Shown piece by piece: positions 52,581 through 64,000 of a stretch of DNA of 64,000 nt. The position numbers were made by a program, and so were the translations under genes. The stretch spans positions 620,001-684,000 of the forward strand of contig NZ_JAJDOP010000003.1 in assembly GCF_020595095.1 (NCBI RefSeq), read 5' to 3'. The DNA comes from Microvirga rosea (GTDB lineage: Bacteria; Pseudomonadota; Alphaproteobacteria; Rhizobiales; Beijerinckiaceae). The notes under the pieces were generated by a model. That model ran no database searches. It was given only the letters and a program-made list of their open reading frames with translations, and was not told the DNA's origin. Positions within the stretch are counted from its first letter, which is position 1. Each line of letters begins with the position of its first letter.

Positions 52581-53348
52581 CTATTGCATTCGGTAGCCGC
52601 CATTAACGTCGATGGTGACGCCCGTAATGTACGAAGCGGCCGGCGAAACCAGGAAACGCACGGCGCTTGCTACGTCGCTTGGCGTCCCAAGACGCCCGAG
52701 AGGAATGGCGGACGCTGCCTTGCCGTCGTCGGCGGGATCAAGCGACAAGCGCAACATGGGCGCATCGATAAGACCTGGCGCGACCGAGTTAACGGTCACC
52801 CGCTTAGGCGCAAGCTCACGAGCCAGAGCTTTGGTCAAACCGAGAATGGCTGATTTGCTTGCGATGTAAGACGAGCTGGAGCGGTATCCGCCGAGCTGCG
52901 CGGCAACCGACGACAGCGTCACGACCCGCCCATCGGTAGGCGCCGGACCGAGTCGTTGCGCATATTCGCGGCAGCAAAGGAAGGTTCCTCGCGCGTTAAC
53001 AGCTTGAGTGACCTCCCACTCATCCAAGGACGTTTCGACCAGTTCATTGCGCGAACCATCTGGACGGAGCAAAAGAACTCCAGCGCAGGTCACAAGGACG
53101 GAAACCTGACCGAGGGATTTTCCGATCTCGTCATAAAGGCGCCTGACCGCGCTCTCATCGGAAACGTCGACGGCGAAGCCCTTGTGTCCATGGCGAGGCA
53201 ACTGCTTGGCGAGGTTCTCAGCTAAAGCAAGATCCTTATCAGTCACCGCGATGGCAAGGCCGTCCTCAGCCAGCGCCCGGCAAACCTCGGCACCAATGCC
53301 TCCGGCTCCGCCGGTCACCAGCGCAACTCTACGAGTCTGCTGGGCCAC
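52581..53348 (-). CDS. SDR-family oxidoreductase
   Basis: A 255-residue classical SDR: TGGAGGIGAE, AVTDKD, TCAGV in place of NNAG, SSVAAQLG with catalytic Ser, SYIASK (Tyr-x3-Lys) and ITGVTIDVNGGYRMQ. The GTG at 53348 has GGGAGGAAATC before it; the frame continues upstream to 53390 without a better signal. It is the first gene of the ten-gene Liv/KstD operon and is divergent from the GntR regulator at 53489. Confidence 0.92.
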   Translation of the reverse strand: MAQQTRRVALVTGGAGGIGAEVCRALAEDGLAIAVTDKDLALAENLAKQLPRHGHKGFAVDVSDESAVRRLYDEIGKSLGQVSVLVTCAGVLLLRPDGSRNELVETSLDEWEVTQAVNARGTFLCCREYAQRLGPAPTDGRVVTLSSVAAQLGGYRSSSSYIASKSAILGLTKALARELAPKRVTVNSVAPGLIDAPMLRLSLDPADDGKAASAIPLGRLGTPSDVASAVRFLVSPAASYITGVTIDVNGGYRMQ

Positions 53349-53381
53349 GATTTCCTCCCTGGCTGGTCTAAAGCCACCCTT

Positions 53382-53394
53382 TGGATACAATCCA
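53382..53394. promoter_or_regulatory. Candidate GntR/FCD operator
   Basis: TGGATACAATCCA is a 13-bp palindrome with perfect five-base arms, midway between the divergent SDR and GntR genes. A half-site TTATCCAAT lies at 53447-53454. GntR/FCD regulators usually bind such short A/T-rich palindromes. Confidence 0.45.
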
Positions 53395-53488
53395 GCAAGA
53401 TAGTAGCGAGTTTGTCAATTCCATTCCGCTGCTTTATGAATAATTTTATCCAATCCTGCTCAGAAGAACCTCCTTGGAGGTAGAAGCC

Positions 53489-54199
53489 GTGGCAACCAGC
53501 TCTACAGAAATCAGCAGCCTCCTACGGGAGCGCATCTTGTCAGGGGAGATCCCACCCGGCGAGCGACTGCAGCAAATTCCTCTTTCAGAAATGCTGGGCA
53601 TATCACGGACCCCTCTCCGTGAAGCACTCGCGACCCTCACAAACGAAGGTCTCCTGCTTTACGAACCCAATCGCGGCTACACGGTCCGCTCCTTCTCACT
53701 CGACGACGTGCTTGCCGCATTCGATGTTCGCGCTCGCCTGGAGGCCCTCGCCTGCGGCATTGCTGCAAAGCGCGGCATGTCGCCGGCGGCCCTTCGGACA
53801 CTTGCCGAATGTGTCGAGCGTGGCGATCGCATCCTGTCGAAGGGGATTCTTGATCCCAGCGATCTCGGTCCTTACCGCCAAATGAACGTCGAGTTTCATG
53901 ACACCATCATCCAGGCCGCCGACAATCGCTATGTAATGGACTTCGTGCGACAGTGTCATAATGTGCCGCTCGCCTCCGATCGCATCTTTGTCTGGGAAGA
54001 TTACGAGATCATTAGGCGCTCCCATGACGATCACCGCCGCATTGCGGAAGCGCTATCGGAGCGAGATGGGGAGCGAGCCGAGTACCTGATGCGCGAACAT
54101 GTCTATTTCGCAGGGATCGTGCTGCAGCGCTCTCTTGATACAGGGCTTCAGCAAAAGCGAACCAAGTTCAATCTGACAGGGATGAGCAGATCAATCTGA
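53489..54199 (+). CDS. GntR-family transcriptional regulator (FCD type)
   Basis: A 236-residue regulator. The N-terminal winged helix (about 5-75) reads SLLRERILSGEIPPGERLQQIPLSEMLGISRTPLREALATLTNEGLLL; the FCD effector domain (about 85-215) has AFDVRARLEALACGIAAKRG and FHDTIIQAADNRYVMDFVRQCHN, whose His and Asp positions bind metal or ligand. The GTG at 53489 follows GGAGG by 8 bp. Divergent placement from the SDR-Liv-KstD operon implies control of that operon, with an imported or oxidised intermediate as effector. Confidence 0.92.
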   Translation: MATSSTEISSLLRERILSGEIPPGERLQQIPLSEMLGISRTPLREALATLTNEGLLLYEPNRGYTVRSFSLDDVLAAFDVRARLEALACGIAAKRGMSPAALRTLAECVERGDRILSKGILDPSDLGPYRQMNVEFHDTIIQAADNRYVMDFVRQCHNVPLASDRIFVWEDYEIIRRSHDDHRRIAEALSERDGERAEYLMREHVYFAGIVLQRSLDTGLQQKRTKFNLTGMSRSI

Positions 54200-54773
54200 C
54201 TGAGCTGCTATCGAAATTTGGAGCACATCCGAATTCACGTCGTGGTAAAATTGTCTGTCTCCGAGCAAGACCGCGCAGGGAATAGTCCATAGCCACGCCG
54301 AAGAAGTTCGATTGCCTCTCTCAAGACAAGCCGAGATCGCCAGACAAGGTTCGTCATTCATCTCCCCTTTTCCGAGGACGGCCCGCGCAAGCTCCGACAG
54401 AGCGAAGACACAAAAATCTTTGCAGTTCGGATTTTCGTCACCGGCTCCTCCCCTTCGCCACCCTGCCTACTGCCACCGTTGAGGAAACATCGGATGTCTC
54501 ATCTGCGGACGCTTAAACATCTCACCAACCATCAAGCGTCGCGCGGGTCTTGGTAGCGGGACATCATCGCACACTCAACGCGCTCGGTTTGCCCTTCTGC
54601 GCCCTGGGAGAACCGGGAAACCACCCCAAGGACAATATTCATATAGAGGTACGTACAGTCTCAACAATCGTGGCAGATTAGCATGTTGTGCACCTAAAAT
54701 TCAAATTTTGTTGCATTTTGCATATTCAACATGCAATATTTGCGCACTGCGTTGAATCCGGGTGCAAAAGGTA
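54200..54773. other. 574-bp intergenic region upstream of acnA
   Basis: No gene is supported. The right end, from about 54600, is more A/T-rich and is where an acnA promoter would be expected; it has the inverted repeat noted separately at 54718-54736. Confidence 0.55.
54718..54736. promoter_or_regulatory. Inverted repeat upstream of acnA, candidate operator
   Basis: TTGCATATTCAACATGCAA has perfect six-base arms with a 7-bp spacer, 37 bp before the aconitase start. A further TTGCAT lies directly before it at 54711. It could be a binding site for either nearby GntR regulator. Confidence 0.4.
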
Positions 54774-57452
<2,679 letters not shown>

Positions 57453-57503
57453 TCGGCATGTCGGTTGGCACCCACTATCTCATGCAACCTAAGGGAGGAA
57501 CTC

Positions 57504-58469
57504 GTGAGCCATTTGACCAAAACGATCCGCGGCGCCGCAGTCGCTGCGCTGACTCTCTTCGCCTCATCGGCGTTCGGGCAGCAGGAGCTCAAGATCATGG
57601 CTCCTGCCGGGCCCGGCGGCGGCTGGGACGCCGCCGCACGCTCGCTCCAGCAGGTCCTCATGCAAACCGGACTTGCCAAGAATGTGCAGGTGACCAACGT
57701 TACGGGCGCAGGCGGCACCATCGGTCTCGCCCAGTTCGTCAATACGGCCAAGAGTGACCCGAACCAGCTTCTGGTAAACGGCATCACCATGCTCGGCGCG
57801 ATCTTAACCAATAAGTCCCCGGTGAGCCTCGACCAGGTCACACCGATCGCTCGCTTGACGGGCGATCCTCTCGTGATCGTCGTGCCGGCGACGTCTCCGA
57901 TCAAATCCGTCAAGGAGTTGGCCGACGCGGTGAAGGCGGATCCCGCAAAGGTGACCTGGGCGGGCGGTTCTGCGGGTGGCGCAGACCACATCTTGGCGGC
58001 TCTTTTTACGAAGGCCTCCGGCTCCGACCCTGCGAAGGTGAATTACATCGCCTTCTCGGGCGGCGGTGAGGCCCTTGCGGCCATGCTCGGCGGCAAGGTC
58101 ACGGCAGGTGTGTCCGGCTACGGCGAGTTTGAGAGCCAAATCAAGGCAGGCAAACTCCGGGCGCTTGCCATTTCCTTCGGTCAGCGGATGAGCGGAGTTG
58201 ATGTTCCTACCTTCAAGGAAGAGGGCATGGACGTCGAGGTCGTGAACTGGCGAGCCGTGATGGCGGGTCCTGACATCACGGCCGAACAGCGCAAGGCGCT
58301 GACCGATGTGATTGAGAAGGTCGTCAAATCGAAAGAATGGGCCGAGATCCTCAAGGCCCGTGGCTGGGAAGACTACTACCTCGCCGGAGAACCCTTTAAG
58401 GCCTTCGTCAAGGAAGAACAGAGCCGGGTTGGTGAGATTCTCAAGTCGGTTGGCCTTGTGAAATCGTAA
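57504..58469 (+). CDS. Tripartite tricarboxylate transporter substrate-binding protein (TctC/Bug family)
   Basis: A 321-residue periplasmic receptor. A signal peptide (TIRGAAVAALTLFASSAFG, cleaved before QQEL) precedes the Bug-type opening LKIMAPAGPGGGWDAAARSLQQVLMQTGL and the typical FVNTAKSDPNQLLVNGITMLGAI and KVTWAGGSAGGADHILAALF motifs. The GTG at 57504 has GGGAGGAACTC upstream. No TctA/TctB membrane genes follow, so it is an orphan receptor here; it may use permease subunits encoded elsewhere or act in sensing. A tricarboxylate such as citrate or aconitate is likely as ligand given the aconitase next to it. Confidence 0.88.
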   Translation: MSHLTKTIRGAAVAALTLFASSAFGQQELKIMAPAGPGGGWDAAARSLQQVLMQTGLAKNVQVTNVTGAGGTIGLAQFVNTAKSDPNQLLVNGITMLGAILTNKSPVSLDQVTPIARLTGDPLVIVVPATSPIKSVKELADAVKADPAKVTWAGGSAGGADHILAALFTKASGSDPAKVNYIAFSGGGEALAAMLGGKVTAGVSGYGEFESQIKAGKLRALAISFGQRMSGVDVPTFKEEGMDVEVVNWRAVMAGPDITAEQRKALTDVIEKVVKSKEWAEILKARGWEDYYLAGEPFKAFVKEEQSRVGEILKSVGLVKS

Positions 58470-58479
58470 ATCAAGCAGA

Positions 58480-58498
58480 GAGCCTGGGATCTGGGCTC
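58480..58498 (+). terminator. Weak terminator-like hairpin after the TctC gene
   Basis: GAGCC (58480-58484) and GGCTC (58494-58498) form a short 5-bp stem with a 9-nt loop about 10 bp after the TctC stop codon. There is no T-tract, so the call is weak. Confidence 0.3.
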
Positions 58499-58723
58499 CC
58501 CGCACCTTGGTTTCCGTGGAATATGGAACATACCGATACTGATAGAGTGGATGGCGCCTGGGTGGGTGCATCTTCGGCGCCTTCCACTCGCTCTCCTCGA
58601 CCATGAGGTTCGACGAAGAGTGTGTCCGGGGCCTCGTATTGCATGATCGAGGATATCAGGAGTGCAGCAAATCATGTAAAGGACAAGCAAGTCGCTATAA
58701 GGGTCGTATGCGAGGGTTATTTC

Positions 58724-59644
58724 ATGCATTCAGCCGGAGGACGTGCAGTCAACGGAAAGCGAGAGTTGACTGAGAGGCTCGCCGCGCAGATCCTGGAATA
58801 CATCCGCGGAAGCGGATTGCCTGTAGGGTTTCACCTGACGGCGCAGGAGCTGTCCGAGCGTTTCAGCGTTTCCCGCTTTCCTGTCGGCCTAGCTCTGCAG
58901 TTGCTCGCCTCCAAGGGAGCCCTGACCCATCAGCGCAACCGCGGCTACTTCGTGTCCGACGTCAAAGACACATCGCCAGAGAGCCTCGGTCTGGCAGTCA
59001 GGGACGAAAGCTCCAGCATCTACTTCCGGATCGCCGAGGACCATCTTCATGGTCGTCTGCCCGATCCCGCATCCGAAGCGTACCTGAAGGAAACCTACGG
59101 GATCACCAAGGCGCAACTGAGCGCCGTACTTGGTCGTATTGCTCAAGAAGGTTGGGCCGAGCGCCGCCCAGGGTATGGCTGGTCCTTCTCGCCGATGCTC
59201 ACGACACCAGAGAGCCTTGAGCAAACTTATCGCGTGCGCCTAGCCCTCGAACCTGCGGCCTTGTTGGAGCCGATGTACCATCTCAACCCTGAGGTCACCG
59301 CCCGCTGCCGTGAAGCGGAACTCCGGCTGCTCGCCGGCGCCATCGAGACGGACAGTGCCGATGCTCTCCACGAACGCGGCGTGCGGTTCCATGAGGCAAT
59401 CATCGGGGCTTCCGGCAACCCCTTCTTCCTGGAAGCTGTGCGGCGGATCAACCGCGTCCGGCGCCTGCTGTCATATCGTTCGATGATCGACCGGAAGCGC
59501 TACCGCCAGCAATGCGAAGAGCACCTCATGATCCTTGATCTTCTGGAGCAGGAGCGGAACGAGGATGCCTCGCAGGCGCTACGCCGCCATCTGGAACATA
59601 CAATCGGAAACCTTCAGGCGATCAGGCCCATCTTGGAGCACTAG
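58724..59644 (+). CDS. GntR-family regulator with two winged-helix domains and FCD domain
   Basis: A 306-residue regulator. The first winged helix lies at about 12-80 (LAAQILEYIRGSGLPVGFHLTAQELSERFSVSRFPVGLALQLLASKGALTHQRNRGYFV). A second winged-helix-like segment follows at about 95-165 (RIAEDHLHGRLPDPASEAYLKETYGITKAQLSAVLGRIAQEGWAERRPGYGWSF). The C-terminal FCD-type all-alpha domain is at about 170-300 (YRVRLALEPAALLEP, FHEAIIGASGNPFFLEAVRRINRV). The double DNA-binding arrangement is unusual for GntR. The ATG at 58724 follows GAGGG; earlier frame starts are unsupported. It probably regulates acnA-tctC. Confidence 0.88.
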   Translation: MHSAGGRAVNGKRELTERLAAQILEYIRGSGLPVGFHLTAQELSERFSVSRFPVGLALQLLASKGALTHQRNRGYFVSDVKDTSPESLGLAVRDESSSIYFRIAEDHLHGRLPDPASEAYLKETYGITKAQLSAVLGRIAQEGWAERRPGYGWSFSPMLTTPESLEQTYRVRLALEPAALLEPMYHLNPEVTARCREAELRLLAGAIETDSADALHERGVRFHEAIIGASGNPFFLEAVRRINRVRRLLSYRSMIDRKRYRQQCEEHLMILDLLEQERNEDASQALRRHLEHTIGNLQAIRPILEH

Positions 59645-59655
59645 ACCATCCCGCT

Positions 59656-59693
59656 GTCCGGACCAGCTCACGGGGATCTGCAACGGACCGGAC
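59656..59693. repeat. Near-perfect inverted repeat after the GntR gene
   Basis: GTCCGGACC (59656-59664) and GGACCGGAC (59685-59693) pair at all but one position around a 20-nt loop, 11 bp after the stop codon. It could work as a terminator or regulatory hairpin. Confidence 0.4.
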
Positions 59694-59903
59694 TATAGGG
59701 TCAGCGATTCTGTGTCCTCGGCTATATACGCGATATATGGAAGGAGCTGGCACAGGGATCGATGGCCTCTCCTCATGAACCGGCGCATATCTCCCTGATA
59801 CAATGGTTTATTCTGAGCGCCAGTCATTGCACACCCGCGATTGAGACGCGGTCGTTAGATCTTGTCGGAGGGCATACCTCTGAGAGTATGCTCATGCCCA
59901 CAG

Positions 59904-60452
59904 TCAGGGCCGAACCGCCTCATACATCTTTTGTGCTTCTTGTCGCTGCTTCTGCAACTCGGGAACGATCTGATCGGCGAAGGCCTTCATCTCCTGGTGC
60001 TGACTTTGGCTCGCAGCTCGGTAGATAGTCAACTCCTGATCGAGAGCCTGAAGCTGCACCTCTGCGTATCGCCGGCTCAGAGCCAGATAGTCGAGGGGCT
60101 CCAGGTTCTCGATAATGACCCGATGCTCGAATTCTTTCATCGCCGGGAGGGGTATACCGCGCGCCTGAGCGAAGGCTTCGAGCCGTTGCAACTGCCCCTG
60201 GCGGAAGTCGACCGATGCCGACGCGTAGGTCTTGACCTCCGGTCTCGTCTCGCGAGCAGCGGCCAATTTAGCGGCCTGCAACTGAAGACGCGTCGAACTA
60301 TATGCCAACCTGAGAAACTCTTGGGGCTCGATAGGTCTGACCGGAGCAGGCGCGGTGGGTGCTCCCTGACCCTGCGCAGAGACAGCCGTGATCATCCCGG
60401 CGGGCACGCCTGCAAGCGAAAGCACGACGATGAATAGCCTCGAAGCACTCAT
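59904..60452 (-). CDS. DUF4142 domain-containing exported protein
   Basis: A 182-residue protein with a signal peptide (MSASRLFIVVLSLAGVPAGMITAVSA, cleaved before QGQGAP) and a four-helix, ferritin-like DUF4142 domain (about 45-180, EFLRLAYSSTRLQLQAAKLAAARETRPEVKTYASASVDFRQGQLQRLEAFAQARGIPLP). Its function is unknown; family members are found in the periplasm, some linked to stress. It starts 4 bp after the napC stop codon, so it is likely part of the nap operon, an unusual companion for these genes. Confidence 0.85.
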   Translation of the reverse strand: MSASRLFIVVLSLAGVPAGMITAVSAQGQGAPTAPAPVRPIEPQEFLRLAYSSTRLQLQAAKLAAARETRPEVKTYASASVDFRQGQLQRLEAFAQARGIPLPAMKEFEHRVIIENLEPLDYLALSRRYAEVQLQALDQELTIYRAASQSQHQEMKAFADQIVPELQKQRQEAQKMYEAVRP

Positions 60453-60456
60453 GGGA

Positions 60457-61074
60457 TTACTGCCATCCTGGAACGCCGGACATATCCGGCAAGCGATGCG
60501 CGATGCCCTTGTGACAATCGATGCAGGTTTTCTCCCCCGAGAAAAGGAAGCGCTCGTGGGCGGATGCCGCGCGCGGATTCTGCTTGGTCAGGTCCATTGA
60601 GTCCGAGCTATGACAGTTGCGGCATTCGAGCGAGTCGTTCGCTTTCATCCGATCCCACTCGCGCTCAGCCAGATGTTTACGCAGGGCAAGAAATTTATCG
60701 CGCGTATCGATGGAGCCGAAGATATGCCCCCAGACCTCCTTCGAGGCTTGCATCTTGCGGGCGATCTTGTTTGTCCATTGATGAGGAACATGGCAATCCG
60801 GACATGTGGCGCGCACGCCCGAACGGTTCGTGAAGTGGATCGTTCCTTTCAGCTCCTCGAACACATTGGCCTGCATTTCGTGACAGCCGGTACAGAACTT
60901 TTCGGTATTCGTCGCTTCAAGCGCCGTATTGAAGGCACCCCAGAATGCGACGCCCGCCAGGAACCCGCCTAATGTCAGAAAGGCGAGGCTGAGATAGACA
61001 GGAGGACTCAGCGCTGTCTTGACCCAGCGATTCCCCCGAAACCAGCCCCAAGCCCGCGTTACCCCCGCCGCCAT
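60457..61074 (-). CDS. napC: NapC/NirT-family tetraheme cytochrome c
   Basis: A 205-residue membrane-anchored cytochrome. One N-terminal membrane helix ([21 protein letters not shown]) precedes four CxxCH heme motifs: CTGCH, CPDCH, CRNCH and CIDCH. NapC takes electrons from the quinol pool and passes them to the periplasmic NapAB complex. Its start codon overlaps the napB stop (TGATG), so it is cotranscribed with napA and napB. The heme spacing and length match NapC. Confidence 0.95.
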   Translation of the reverse strand: MAAGVTRAWGWFRGNRWVKTALSPPVYLSLAFLTLGGFLAGVAFWGAFNTALEATNTEKFCTGCHEMQANVFEELKGTIHFTNRSGVRATCPDCHVPHQWTNKIARKMQASKEVWGHIFGSIDTRDKFLALRKHLAEREWDRMKANDSLECRNCHSSDSMDLTKQNPRAASAHERFLFSGEKTCIDCHKGIAHRLPDMSGVPGWQ

Positions 61075-61547
61075 CAGCGTCTCCCTCTTTCAGGCTGCCG
61101 CTCAGGCTCGGTGATCGCATCCATGTCAGTAAAGATATTATCCACCAGAGGTTTGGCAGTTGTCTGCGGTACATGGCAGGAAACACAGACGTAACGTCTC
61201 GGCGCAAGCCCCCCGAGGGTGTTTCCGGCGCGATCCTGATAATGCGTCACGCTGATCATCGGAGCTTGGCTCTGCTCTGTAAACTTGCGTGCATGACACG
61301 ACATGCACTTATTGGCATTCAAATCGACGGCATAACCCTCGATGGCATGCGGGATAACAGGAGGCTGGTCCGGATAATTTCGACGTACGCGCACATCGTC
61401 CGTGACCTGCCGCTGCATTGGAGGGGCCGGAACAGCCTTCGTGAACGGGTCGGGCCCACGCAAACGCGGCGCGTCCTGCGCCATGATCGCCCCTGCCGTC
61501 AAGAACGGTGCAATGCCGACTAAGCACAAGAGGACTTTGCGTCTCAT
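61074..61547 (-). CDS. napB: Periplasmic nitrate reductase diheme cytochrome c subunit NapB
   Basis: A 157-residue periplasmic protein. The signal peptide [22 protein letters not shown] is cleaved before QDAPR. The N-terminal [47 protein letters not shown] and the CVSCH motif supply two hemes, and the ligand His residues lie in the HAIEG and VTHYQDR stretches. NapB transfers electrons from NapC to the molybdenum subunit NapA. Start ATG at 61547 was chosen because GGGAGATCAGCA precedes it; it overlaps the napA stop by 4 bp. Confidence 0.95.
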   Translation of the reverse strand: MRRKVLLCLVGIAPFLTAGAIMAQDAPRLRGPDPFTKAVPAPPMQRQVTDDVRVRRNYPDQPPVIPHAIEGYAVDLNANKCMSCHARKFTEQSQAPMISVTHYQDRAGNTLGGLAPRRYVCVSCHVPQTTAKPLVDNIFTDMDAITEPERQPERGRR

Positions 61548-64000
61548 TGCTGATCTCCCGCATCGGCAGAAGCAGCAACGATCTTGACAGCGCACTTCTT
61601 GAAGTCAGTCTGTTTTGAGATTGGGTCGGTTGCGTCCAGCGTCACCTTGTTGATGAGCTGACTGGCATCGAAGAACGGAACGAAAATCAGCCCTGGCGGC
61701 ACGCGATTGCGGCCCCGCGTTTCAATCCGGCTGCGAATCTCGCCGCGCCGAGAAACGATCCTCACCTCTTGCCCTCGCCTCAGGTTTCGCTTGGCGGCAT
61801 CATCCGGATGCATGAACACCACAGCTCCTGGAAATGCTTTGTAGAGTTCCGGCACGCGCATCGTCATCGAGCCTGAATGCCAATGCTCGAGAACACGCCC
61901 TGTTACGAGCCACAGGTCGTACTCAGCGTCAGGCGACTCGGCTGGGGGTTCGTAAGGAGCCCCCATGATGTTGGCCTTCTTGTCCGGATTTCCGTAGAAT
62001 TGAACCCCGCTCCCTTTCTCGACATAAGGGTCGTAGCCCTCCCGGTAGCGCCAACGCGTTTCCTGACCGTTCACGACTGGCCAGCGCATACCGCGGACCT
62101 GATGGTACATGTCGAAGGGCGCATAATCATGTCCGTGACCTCGACCGAAGCTGGCAAACTCCTCGAATAGCCCTTTCTGAACGTAAAAGCCGAACGCTTT
62201 CGATTCACGATTCTCGTAGGCAGGGTCGATTTCGGACAGGGGGAATTTATCGACATTGCCATTCTTAAAGAGAACGTCGAACAAGTTCTTTCCCTTGTAC
62301 TCCGGATTGGCATCCAAGATCTGCGCCGGCCACACCTCGTCGGTCGTGAAGCGCTTAGAAAACTCCATCAGCTGCCACAGGTCGGAACGAGCGTCATCTG
62401 GTGCATTGACGAGCTGGTGCCAGAAGTGAGTCCGGCGCTCCGCATTGCCATACGCGCCCTCTTTTTCCACCCACATGGCGGCTGGAAGGATCAAGTCCGC
62501 CGCCATGGCGGTCACAGTTGGATATGCATCCGAGACGACCACGAAGTTCGCAGGGTTCCGATAGCCGGGATAAGTCTCGTTATTGGTGTTTGGCGCGGTC
62601 TGAAGATTATTGTTGACCATGATCCAGTAAGCATTGAGCTTACCGTCCTTCAGCATCCGATCCTGCTGCACGGCATGATATCCAACCTTGTCCGGAAGTA
62701 GACCCTGCGGGAGCTTCCAGATCTCCTCGGCATGCTTGCGGTGCTCGGGATTCGTAACCTGCATGTCGGCGGGCAAGCGGTGACTGAAGGTCCCCACTTC
62801 ACGCGCCGTACCACATGCCGACGGCTGTCCGGTCAGGGAGAAGGGAGAATTGCCCGGCTCTGAGATCTTCCCCGTGAGGAGGTGCAGGTTGTACACCATA
62901 TGGTTTGCCCAGACACCGCGGACGTGCTGGTTGAAACCCATGGTCCATAGGGACATCACTTTGGTCTTTGGATCCGCGTAGATGCGAGCCAGAGCTTCCA
63001 GTCGTTCCTTCGGGATACCTGAGAGCTCCGAGGCCTTCTCGACGGTGTATTGGCTCACGAGCTTGGCATAATCCTCAAAACTCGCCGGATGGGAAACCTG
63101 AGCATCGTTGGCATGCTGCGCCCGCTGCTCCAGCACGTTGTCAGGTCGCAACCCGTATCCAATATCGGTGTTGGCAAGGCGGAAGTTGCAGTGTTTTTCG
63201 ACGAACTCTCTGTTTACTGCCCCATTCTGAATAATATAGTTGGCGATGTAGTTCATGATCGCCAGATCCGAATTAGGCTTGAAGATCAAGGCCATGTCGG
63301 ACAGATCTGTTGTTCGATGCTCGTAGGTGGAGAGTGTCGCGATCCTCACATGAGGATGGCTAAGACGTCGATCGGTCACCCGGGTCCATAGAATTGGGTG
63401 CATCTCGGCCATGTTCGAGCCCCAGAGCACGAACGCATCGGCATTTTCGAAGTCGTCGTAGCAGCCCATCGGCTCGTCCATGCCGAAGGTACGGATGAAC
63501 GTGACCGCCGCAGAAGCCATGCAATGACGGGCATTCGGATCGAGGTTATTGGAGCGGAACCCTGCACGCATTAACTTGGAGGCTGCATAGCCTTCCCACA
63601 TCGTCCACTGCCCCGAGCCGAACATGCCAACGGCTTCGGGGCCCTTTTCCTTCAACACCCGCTTCCAATGTTTCGCCATTTCGTCAAAAGCCCGTTCCCA
63701 GGAGACCGGCTGGAACTCGCCGTCCTTTGCGAACTGCCCGTTTTTCATGCGCATCAGCGGCTGAGTGAGCCGGTCGCTGCCGTACATGATCTTGGAAAGA
63801 AAGTAGCCTTTCACACAGTTGAGGCCGCGATTGACCTCCGCCTGCATGTCTCCATGCGTGGCAACGACGCGGCCGTCTTTCACTCCGACCATCACCCCGC
63901 AGCCGGTACCGCAAAAGCGGCAAGGAGCCTTGGACCATTGGAGCTGAATATCCTCACCCGTCGCGATATTCTGTGCCTCGGCGGGGAGAACGACATTGGC
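61544..64000 (-). CDS. napA: Periplasmic nitrate reductase catalytic subunit NapA (N-terminus cut off)
   Basis: The gene continues beyond the right edge; 818 C-terminal residues are present. The [4Fe-4S] motif CRFCGTGC with the later CVKGYF Cys is near the visible N-terminus, followed by [10 protein letters not shown], whose Cys coordinates the molybdenum. It is a bis-MGD molybdoenzyme reducing nitrate to nitrite in the periplasm. The Tat signal peptide lies outside the window, probably about 20-30 residues. The C-terminal domain ([43 protein letters not shown]) is typical of NapA. The order napA-napB-napC follows the alphaproteobacterial operon; the upstream napE/F/D genes, if present, are off the window. 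Confidence 0.97.
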   Translation of the reverse strand, partial: ANVVLPAEAQNIATGEDIQLQWSKAPCRFCGTGCGVMVGVKDGRVVATHGDMQAEVNRGLNCVKGYFLSKIMYGSDRLTQPLMRMKNGQFAKDGEFQPVSWERAFDEMAKHWKRVLKEKGPEAVGMFGSGQWTMWEGYAASKLMRAGFRSNNLDPNARHCMASAAVTFIRTFGMDEPMGCYDDFENADAFVLWGSNMAEMHPILWTRVTDRRLSHPHVRIATLSTYEHRTTDLSDMALIFKPNSDLAIMNYIANYIIQNGAVNREFVEKHCNFRLANTDIGYGLRPDNVLEQRAQHANDAQVSHPASFEDYAKLVSQYTVEKASELSGIPKERLEALARIYADPKTKVMSLWTMGFNQHVRGVWANHMVYNLHLLTGKISEPGNSPFSLTGQPSACGTAREVGTFSHRLPADMQVTNPEHRKHAEEIWKLPQGLLPDKVGYHAVQQDRMLKDGKLNAYWIMVNNNLQTAPNTNNETYPGYRNPANFVVVSDAYPTVTAMAADLILPAAMWVEKEGAYGNAERRTHFWHQLVNAPDDARSDLWQLMEFSKRFTTDEVWPAQILDANPEYKGKNLFDVLFKNGNVDKFPLSEIDPAYENRESKAFGFYVQKGLFEEFASFGRGHGHDYAPFDMYHQVRGMRWPVVNGQETRWRYREGYDPYVEKGSGVQFYGNPDKKANIMGAPYEPPAESPDAEYDLWLVTGRVLEHWHSGSMTMRVPELYKAFPGAVVFMHPDDAAKRNLRRGQEVRIVSRRGEIRSRIETRGRNRVPPGLIFVPFFDASQLINKVTLDATDPISKQTDFKKCAVKIVAASADAGDQQ

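Overview
This window reads as chromosomal DNA of an alphaproteobacterium, most likely from the Hyphomicrobiales (Rhizobiales). Clues are the DUF6894 and DUF2189 proteins, the many solute-binding-protein transporters with IclR and GntR regulators, the periplasmic nitrate reductase genes, and an EcfG-type (alphaproteobacterial general stress response) promoter motif. I cannot fix the genus. No rRNA, tRNA, CRISPR array, prophage or insertion sequence was found. Genes are tightly packed, often with 1-8 bp overlaps, and long operons dominate.

Layout. 1-3.5 kb: the end of a YbaK-type tRNA-editing gene, an Old Yellow Enzyme, two small proteins and a DUF2189 membrane protein. 3.7-11.3 kb: an IclR regulator divergent from an operon with a polyamine/opine-type ABC transporter and a three-subunit flavoprotein/iron-sulfur oxidoreductase of the HcnABC/opine-oxidase class. 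11.4-19.8 kb: a minus-strand operon (TRAP binding protein, fused TRAP permease, acyl-CoA synthetase, two SDRs, a tandem PPC/DUF296 protein) divergent from a second IclR regulator; it looks like uptake and CoA activation of an organic acid. 19.9-33.0 kb: a sugar-acid locus with a KDGal kinase (dgoK) divergent from an eleven-gene operon: DapA-like lyase, enolase-superfamily dehydratase, sugar ABC transporter, NAD epimerase/dehydrogenase, an IclR regulator fused to an SMP-30 lactonase, an SDR, a FAD-linked oxidase and an aldose epimerase. This resembles oxidative (De Ley-Doudoroff-like) degradation of a galactose-type sugar.

33-44 kb: a membrane-anchored alpha/beta hydrolase, a 76-residue protein, and a two-gene signalling operon. 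Its first gene is a 1945-residue soluble kinase with a long tandem HAMP array, GAF, histidine kinase and three receiver domains. The second is a 700-residue REC-PAS-kinase-REC protein. A close match to the EcfG promoter consensus lies upstream. 44-53.4 kb: a ten-gene minus-strand operon with an SDR, a complete branched-chain-amino-acid-type ABC transporter, two more SDRs, a ketosteroid-dehydrogenase-like flavoprotein and a glutathione transferase, divergent from a GntR/FCD regulator. 54.7-59.6 kb: an aconitase paralogue, an orphan TctC-type binding protein and an unusual GntR regulator with two DNA-binding domains. 59.9-64 kb: the napA(partial)-napB-napC genes of periplasmic nitrate reduction followed by a DUF4142 protein.

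Overall, five classes of solute-binding-protein uptake system (PotABCD-like, TRAP, sugar ABC, Liv ABC, TctC) sit side by side in about 50 kb, mostly with their own regulator and oxidative enzymes. Candidate IclR operators were read by eye in three divergent promoters. The most unusual items are the IclR-lactonase fusion, the poly-HAMP kinase with near-identical 276-bp repeats, and the several oxidative pathways whose substrates cannot be named.
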